Assembly: GCA_018894105.1 (NCBI GenBank)
Contig: CM032120.1
Location: forward strand, 31,642,710 to 31,706,709
From: Jacaranda mimosifolia
Lineage: Eukaryota; Streptophyta; Magnoliopsida; Lamiales; Bignoniaceae
DNA length: 64,000 nucleotides
Reading direction: 5' to 3'
Position 1 is the stretch's first letter. Each line of letters starts with the position of its first letter. The notes under the pieces were generated by a model. That model saw only the letters and a list, made by a program, of their open reading frames with translations. It had not been told where the DNA came from and did not search any database. The position numbers were made by a program, and so were the translations under genes. This document shows, one piece after another, positions 60,225 through 64,000 of this stretch.

Positions 60225-61545
60225 GTGGGCTAAAATCTTTTTACTCTCTGTGAAATGTAAAATGGGTGGTTTATCTCCCCGTGATAAAAAAATATTGAAA
60301 TATCACCTTATGTTTTTAAATTGTGACTTATTGTCTCCTTTCATCTATTTGAATTGAATTTTACAATGCATAGATAAAAATACCCTTGTGTGTGTATATA
60401 TATATAATTATTTTACATCCTTTTTTTTATTTAATCTAAATTAAATAATTTTTATATTTATAAAATACATAACATTTTTATATATATTAAATACTACTTA
60501 ATATTTATAAAATTATATGTGCATACATATATATATAGAATTATATATATATAAAAGATTATATAAATACATATAATTATATAAAATTATTTATAAAATA
60601 TATTTTTATTTTTATTTTATTTAATCTAAAATTAAATAATTTTATATTTATGAAATATATAACATACTTATATAAATTAAATACTATTTAATATTTATAC
60701 AATTATATATACATACATATATATATAATTATCAAAATTAAATAATTTCATATTTAGAAAATATATAACATATTTATATAAATCAAATACTATCTAATAT
60801 TTATAAAATATTATATATATGCGTATATATAAAAACATATACATATAAAATTAAATATATACATATATGTATATAAAATTATATATACATATATACATAT
60901 AAAATTATTTATAACATATTTATATCCATAAATACGTATATATATATGTATAAAATATAACTCTCCCCCTCCCCTCTTCCGCTCGTCCCACCCCAAATAC
61001 CTCAACTGGCGGCCAAAAGTGGCCAGATTTGGCCAAGTTAGGCCAACGGCCTTGGGATGGTGGTTGGTGGATATATATATGGTGATATTATACATATATG
61101 TATATAATGTGTATATATAAATATATTCAAAAATTTTTATATGTATAATATAATATATATTGTATAATATTATATTATATTTATAGTATATATATATAAT
61201 ATGTTGTGTATATATATGTATATAAATATATAAATAGTTTTTGTATATCTTTTATAAATATTAAGTATTATTTCATTTGAACCATTCATTTAAACAAAAA
61301 GATTCAATGGTTGATATAATAAGTACATAATAATCATTTTATATATAAAAAACCATAACAACTCAAATAAAATGGCGCATGCACTTCACTTATGGCCTCA
61401 AGGGGGTTTTTTGCAGCATTTTCAAAATATATGGTGATTTTTTATTTATTAATTTTTTTACAGAAGAGTAAACCGCCATATTGATATATTAGAGAGGGGT
61501 TAAATTAAATTTTTCCATATTTTGGTATATGGTGTGCTAAATTTG
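60225..61545. mobile_element. AT-rich long inverted-repeat element, possible MULE derivative
   Basis: The left arm has GGTGGTTTATCTCCCCGTGA followed by AAATATCACCTTATGTTTTT. The reverse complement of the right arm has GGCGGTTTACTCTTCTGTAA followed by AAAAATCACCATATATTTTG. The two arms are thus imperfect inverted repeats around about 1 kb of TATATA-rich DNA. I could not fix the outer ends or a 9-bp duplication, so the class is tentative. Frames in the TATATA-rich core are low-complexity artefacts. Confidence 0.4.
60962..61072. other. GC-rich island inside the TATATA-rich block
   Basis: About 110 bp of GC-rich sequence (CTCTCCCCCTCCCCTCTTCC, then repeated GGCCA/TGGCC motifs) embedded in nearly pure AT repeat. 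No gene or RNA recognised. Confidence 0.7.
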
Positions 61546-61794
61546 CTTTTCTCAAAGAGAAAATCAATCACATTAGAAGTGAATTAAACTTACCATATAA
61601 TTAATGTGTATTATAAAAAAGATAATAATTCTCTAGAATGTTATTGATTAAAATTTGGTGGAAGGCAGCTGGGGAATTAGCCCATAATCATTTTAAAAAG
61701 ACAAAAGGAAAAGAAAAAGAAAAAAGTTATTATATCACTTGTCAGATATTAATGGGATAGAACCAAATTAATCTAACATGGCCAAATTGGATTT
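61546..61794. other. Intergenic, no gene seen
   Basis: AT-rich flank up to the TRIM target site GATTT. An A/G-rich run lies near 61700-61725. Confidence 0.5.
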
Positions 61795-62129
61795 TGTTAA
61801 AGAATGGACTTTTGGCCCAACTCAACTCCAAAATCTAGCTCAAGAGGTGAGATTGCCCAAAATCATATATAGAGACCACAATTTATTTATTTCAACGATG
61901 TAGGACACTAACACACCCTGTACACGCCAAGGAATGAACATGTGGAACATGGAATAACATGAAATGAGTGACTCAACAACAATGGGTAATCCAACATTGG
62001 GAATGAGTGACTCTGATACCATGTTAAATAATAGACATTGGGCCCAATTCAACCTCAAAGACTAGCTCAAGAGGTGGACTATATATAGAAACCACAACTT
62101 ATTTATTTCACCGATATAAGACACAAATA
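61795..62129 (-). mobile_element. Complete TRIM (miniature LTR retrotransposon)
   Basis: 335 bp. LTRs at 61795-61913 and 62022-62129 share TTAAA, GGCCCAA, CTAGCTCAAGAGGTG, TATATAGA and TTATTTATTTCA in order. The ends are TG...CA-like. A perfect 5-bp duplication GATTT lies outside (61790-61794 and 62130-62134). On the minus strand a copia primer site TGGTATCAGAGTCACTC (62021-62005) abuts the right LTR, and a GGGTG polypurine-like end abuts the left one. There is no coding sequence, so mobilisation would depend on other elements. Confidence 0.9.
62005..62021 (-). other. Primer-binding site of the TRIM
   Basis: Reads TGGTATCAGAGTCACTC on the minus strand, matching the initiator-Met tRNA complement over its first 11 bases, immediately inside the 5' LTR at 62022. 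Confidence 0.88.
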
Positions 62130-62479
62130 GATTTGCAAGGTCCAAACCAGAACTAAAAGTATAAAATAAAAATTCACAAAAATAGTTAAAAACAAAGAAA
62201 GTTGTAGGTGGGATCCAAAACAAAGTAGCTTGGGGCGTCTCAGAAGTCCATCGTGTGCATATATAAATGGTCTTGAAATTTTATAAGTTGTTTGAATCCC
62301 CGCTGTCACTCCACATAAATATGTCACTTTAACTTTTTCTTACCTAAATGTTTTCAGAATGCATTGTTTAACATCAACCATTTCTTAAGTTCCATTTTTG
62401 TATTTTTGTTCCTATAATTTCCCCTTGTGATCAATAATAAAAATGCTTAATTGCTGGGTTTTAACTTTCATTTTATATT
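62130..62479. other. Intergenic, no gene seen
   Basis: Sequence between the TRIM and the putative start of the gypsy LTR. It has short frames only. Part may belong to the LTR if its start has been placed too far right. Confidence 0.45.
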
Positions 62480-63554
62480 TTGTGAAGCAAATTGAAGATT
62501 CGAGCTTATGCAATTGAAAATTGAGCATTTGACATGTTTGGAGCAAATATCGCATTTCCAAGGAGACGAGAAATGAAAGAAGAAAATAATTCGAATGCAG
62601 ACATGTTTTGGCAATTTTATATTCCTGGAATATTTTAATTTTTATTTCTTTAATTAGGATAATTTTAGTTTTCCTATTCTAGTAGGACTCTTATTAGTTT
62701 CCCAGTTGCATTAGGAGTAGGCTATTTATAGGGAACTAAGTTTCTTTCATAGGGGAGTTTTTCATTCTTTTGTTTAGCATATTTTAGTTTCCTGCACTTT
62801 TTCTCTCAGACATGAGTTGCTAAACTCTTCTTCTAGTCTAAGGAATTATCGAAGTTTTGGTTCTTCAGTATTTGTGAGTTCTAATTGATTTAATTTGTTT
62901 TCCTTATTCCTTGAGTATTTATTTATCTTCCATTTTCATTACGATTATTCAGGTTTATTGAATTTAGGGCCCAAATTTGATAGCTTAGAATAATTATCCT
63001 GTCAATTAGAATGTGTGGTGACTACATGCATGATTTATGTTATGTGGATAAATAATCTAGTCTAAATGAACCCCGCTTGTGTGTGTTTGTTGGCTAGGGT
63101 TGGGTCTCTCTAGTTTTTAATGCTGTTAATAAATTAAATCCCAGGAGCGCTTCTTTAGGGTTGTTTATTGACCAGGGAAATAACTAACGAGCTTCTCTTA
63201 TTTATCGAAATAGCAGGGAGAGATTTGTTATTAGGGCATCCAAGTAACTATAAATAGTCTATTCAGGAAAAGAGGAATTAATTTTTGCATCAATGATCAG
63301 ATCTGTAAACCAAACTAAGATTTTACCTTAGGCTAGATTCCATTCTTATTGATTGGTTATTTTATTTGTGATTTATTTTACTTCTAAGATTCGAGTTTTC
63401 ATTTTTATAAAAATCTCCATTCTATTTTATTTTATTCAGTAAATTTGAAAGAAACCAAACTTACCAGTCCCAGTGGAATACGACCCTACTCCCACTTATT
63501 ACAAATCATATTTCTAGAGTAGGAATTTATTTTTGTTGAATTCGACACCCATCA
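62480..63554 (+). repeat. 5' LTR of an Athila-type Ty3/gypsy element
   Basis: The right end is firm: CACCCATCA (to 63554) followed five bases later by an Athila-type primer site. The left end is a guess at TGTGAAGCAAATTG, because the partner LTR lies outside the window. A TATA-like CTATTTATAGG at 62722-62732 would be the LTR promoter, with transcription expected near 62755-62765. Confidence 0.75.
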
Positions 63555-63559
63555 AATTT

Positions 63560-63577
63560 TGGCGCCGTTGCCGGGGA
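63560..63577 (+). other. Primer-binding site of the Athila-type element
   Basis: TGGCGCCGTTGCCGGGGA is the exact Athila-lineage primer site that I know from plants (complementary to a tRNA 3' end). Confidence 0.92.
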
Positions 63578-63615
63578 CTAATGTCAAATAATTTTGTTTC
63601 TTTTTAATGCCTTGA

Positions 63616-64000
63616 TCTTCTTGTACAGGTGAACTTCAATATGATCTTGAGATTGAGAAGACTGTTCGTAGATTGGGGAAGGAGATTAGATTGCAAAAGA
63701 AAAGCGAATCGTCACCTTCGGATCTCAGTCTAGATACATCCAGCTTAGCCAGTTCAAGCGATTCTAAACCAGAGGAAATAATGGCCCGCGAAAGAACTTT
63801 AAAGGAGTTAGCTGAACCAGATTTGACTCAACAATCGCTTTGCATTAAATATCCAGAGTTGGAAACACCTTTTGAATTAAAATCTGGGTTAATCCATCTG
63901 CTACCTATTTTTCACGGCTTGGAAAATGAAGATCCCCATAAGCATTTAAAGGCACTTCATGTTGTGTGCTTGACCATGAACCCCAAGGAGTATCTGATGA
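63616..64000 (+). CDS. Athila-type gag, 5' part, runs off the window
   Basis: Open on the plus strand from the codon after a TGA (63613-63615) to the window end with no stop. The first in-frame ATG is at 63781, giving MARERTLKELAEPDLTQQSL and then SGLIHLLPIFHGLENEDPH (within 63880-63940), the conserved start of Athila gag. Upstream of that ATG the same frame reads DLEIEKTVRRLGKEIRLQKK (about 63643-63702), a block also seen in Athila gag proteins, so translation may begin further upstream, by an unseen or non-AUG start or after splicing. Gag packages the RNA in particles. This is the only TE protein region in the window without a visible lesion, but only about 128 codons can be seen. Confidence 0.82.

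Noticed and set aside
60811..61095. 94-residue Tyr/Ile-rich minus-strand frame
   Set aside because: Translation of TATATA repeats. Low complexity.
1..64000. CRISPR arrays, operons, riboswitches, tRNA or rRNA genes
   Set aside because: No regularly spaced repeats, no ribosome-binding-site spaced gene clusters, and no cloverleaf or rRNA core seen by eye. A tRNAscan or Infernal run would be needed to exclude a diverged tRNA.

Overview
The window looks like plant nuclear DNA, probably from a dicot. It is AT-rich and almost entirely made of nested, decayed transposable elements. Only one ordinary host gene can be supported: a complete S-adenosylmethionine synthetase (SAMS/MAT) on the minus strand. 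Its CDS is uninterrupted (3862-5043, 393 residues). It has a 1.19-kb intron in the 5' leader (5053-6241) and a TATA box at 6352-6360. Species cannot be named from the sequence alone.

Layout. 1-3400: intergenic DNA with a CACTA-type mini-element, a (TG)n-G18 tract, a hAT-type MITE and two related MITEs in tandem. 3862-6600: SAMS and its promoter. 6600-13170: intergenic AT-rich DNA with a Ty3/gypsy LTR fragment near 8.0-8.7 kb and a CACTA terminus near 10.65 kb. 13174-18082: complete but dead Ty1/copia element on the minus strand (TSD TATTT). 18240-43197: a Ty1/copia remnant split by a Tat-lineage Ty3/gypsy element (18576-42198). That gypsy element was itself invaded by a 3.04-kb solo LTR (21065-24104, TSD ATCTT) and a 12.8-kb CACTA transposon (26793-39574, TSD AAG). 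43.6-47.0 kb: another copia pol remnant, interrupted in its RNase H region by a 1.7-kb copia derivative (45044-46755). 47.4-48.6 kb: hAT-type inverted-repeat elements. 50932-59862: a copia element interrupted by a Mutator-like element (51540-53948, 9-bp TSD) that carries a transposase 3' fragment, which in turn carries a MITE. 60.2-61.5 kb: AT-rich inverted-repeat element with a GC-rich island. 61795-62129: complete TRIM (TSD GATTT). 62.5 kb to the end: 5' LTR, primer-binding site and open gag start of an Athila-type Ty3/gypsy element that runs off the window.

Function. SAMS makes S-adenosylmethionine, the methyl donor and the precursor of ethylene and polyamines. The rest is a stratified insertion record, and most TE proteins carry stops or frameshifts. 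The exception is the visible Athila gag, which is open to the window edge. Boundaries and TSDs were read by eye, and LTR divergences are visual impressions only. I found no convincing tRNA, rRNA, CRISPR or prokaryote-type operon. I also found no clearly new biochemical system. The most unusual items are the nested architecture, the large solo LTR, a copia family whose copies lack INT-RT-RNaseH, and the MULE containing transposase sequence plus a nested MITE.
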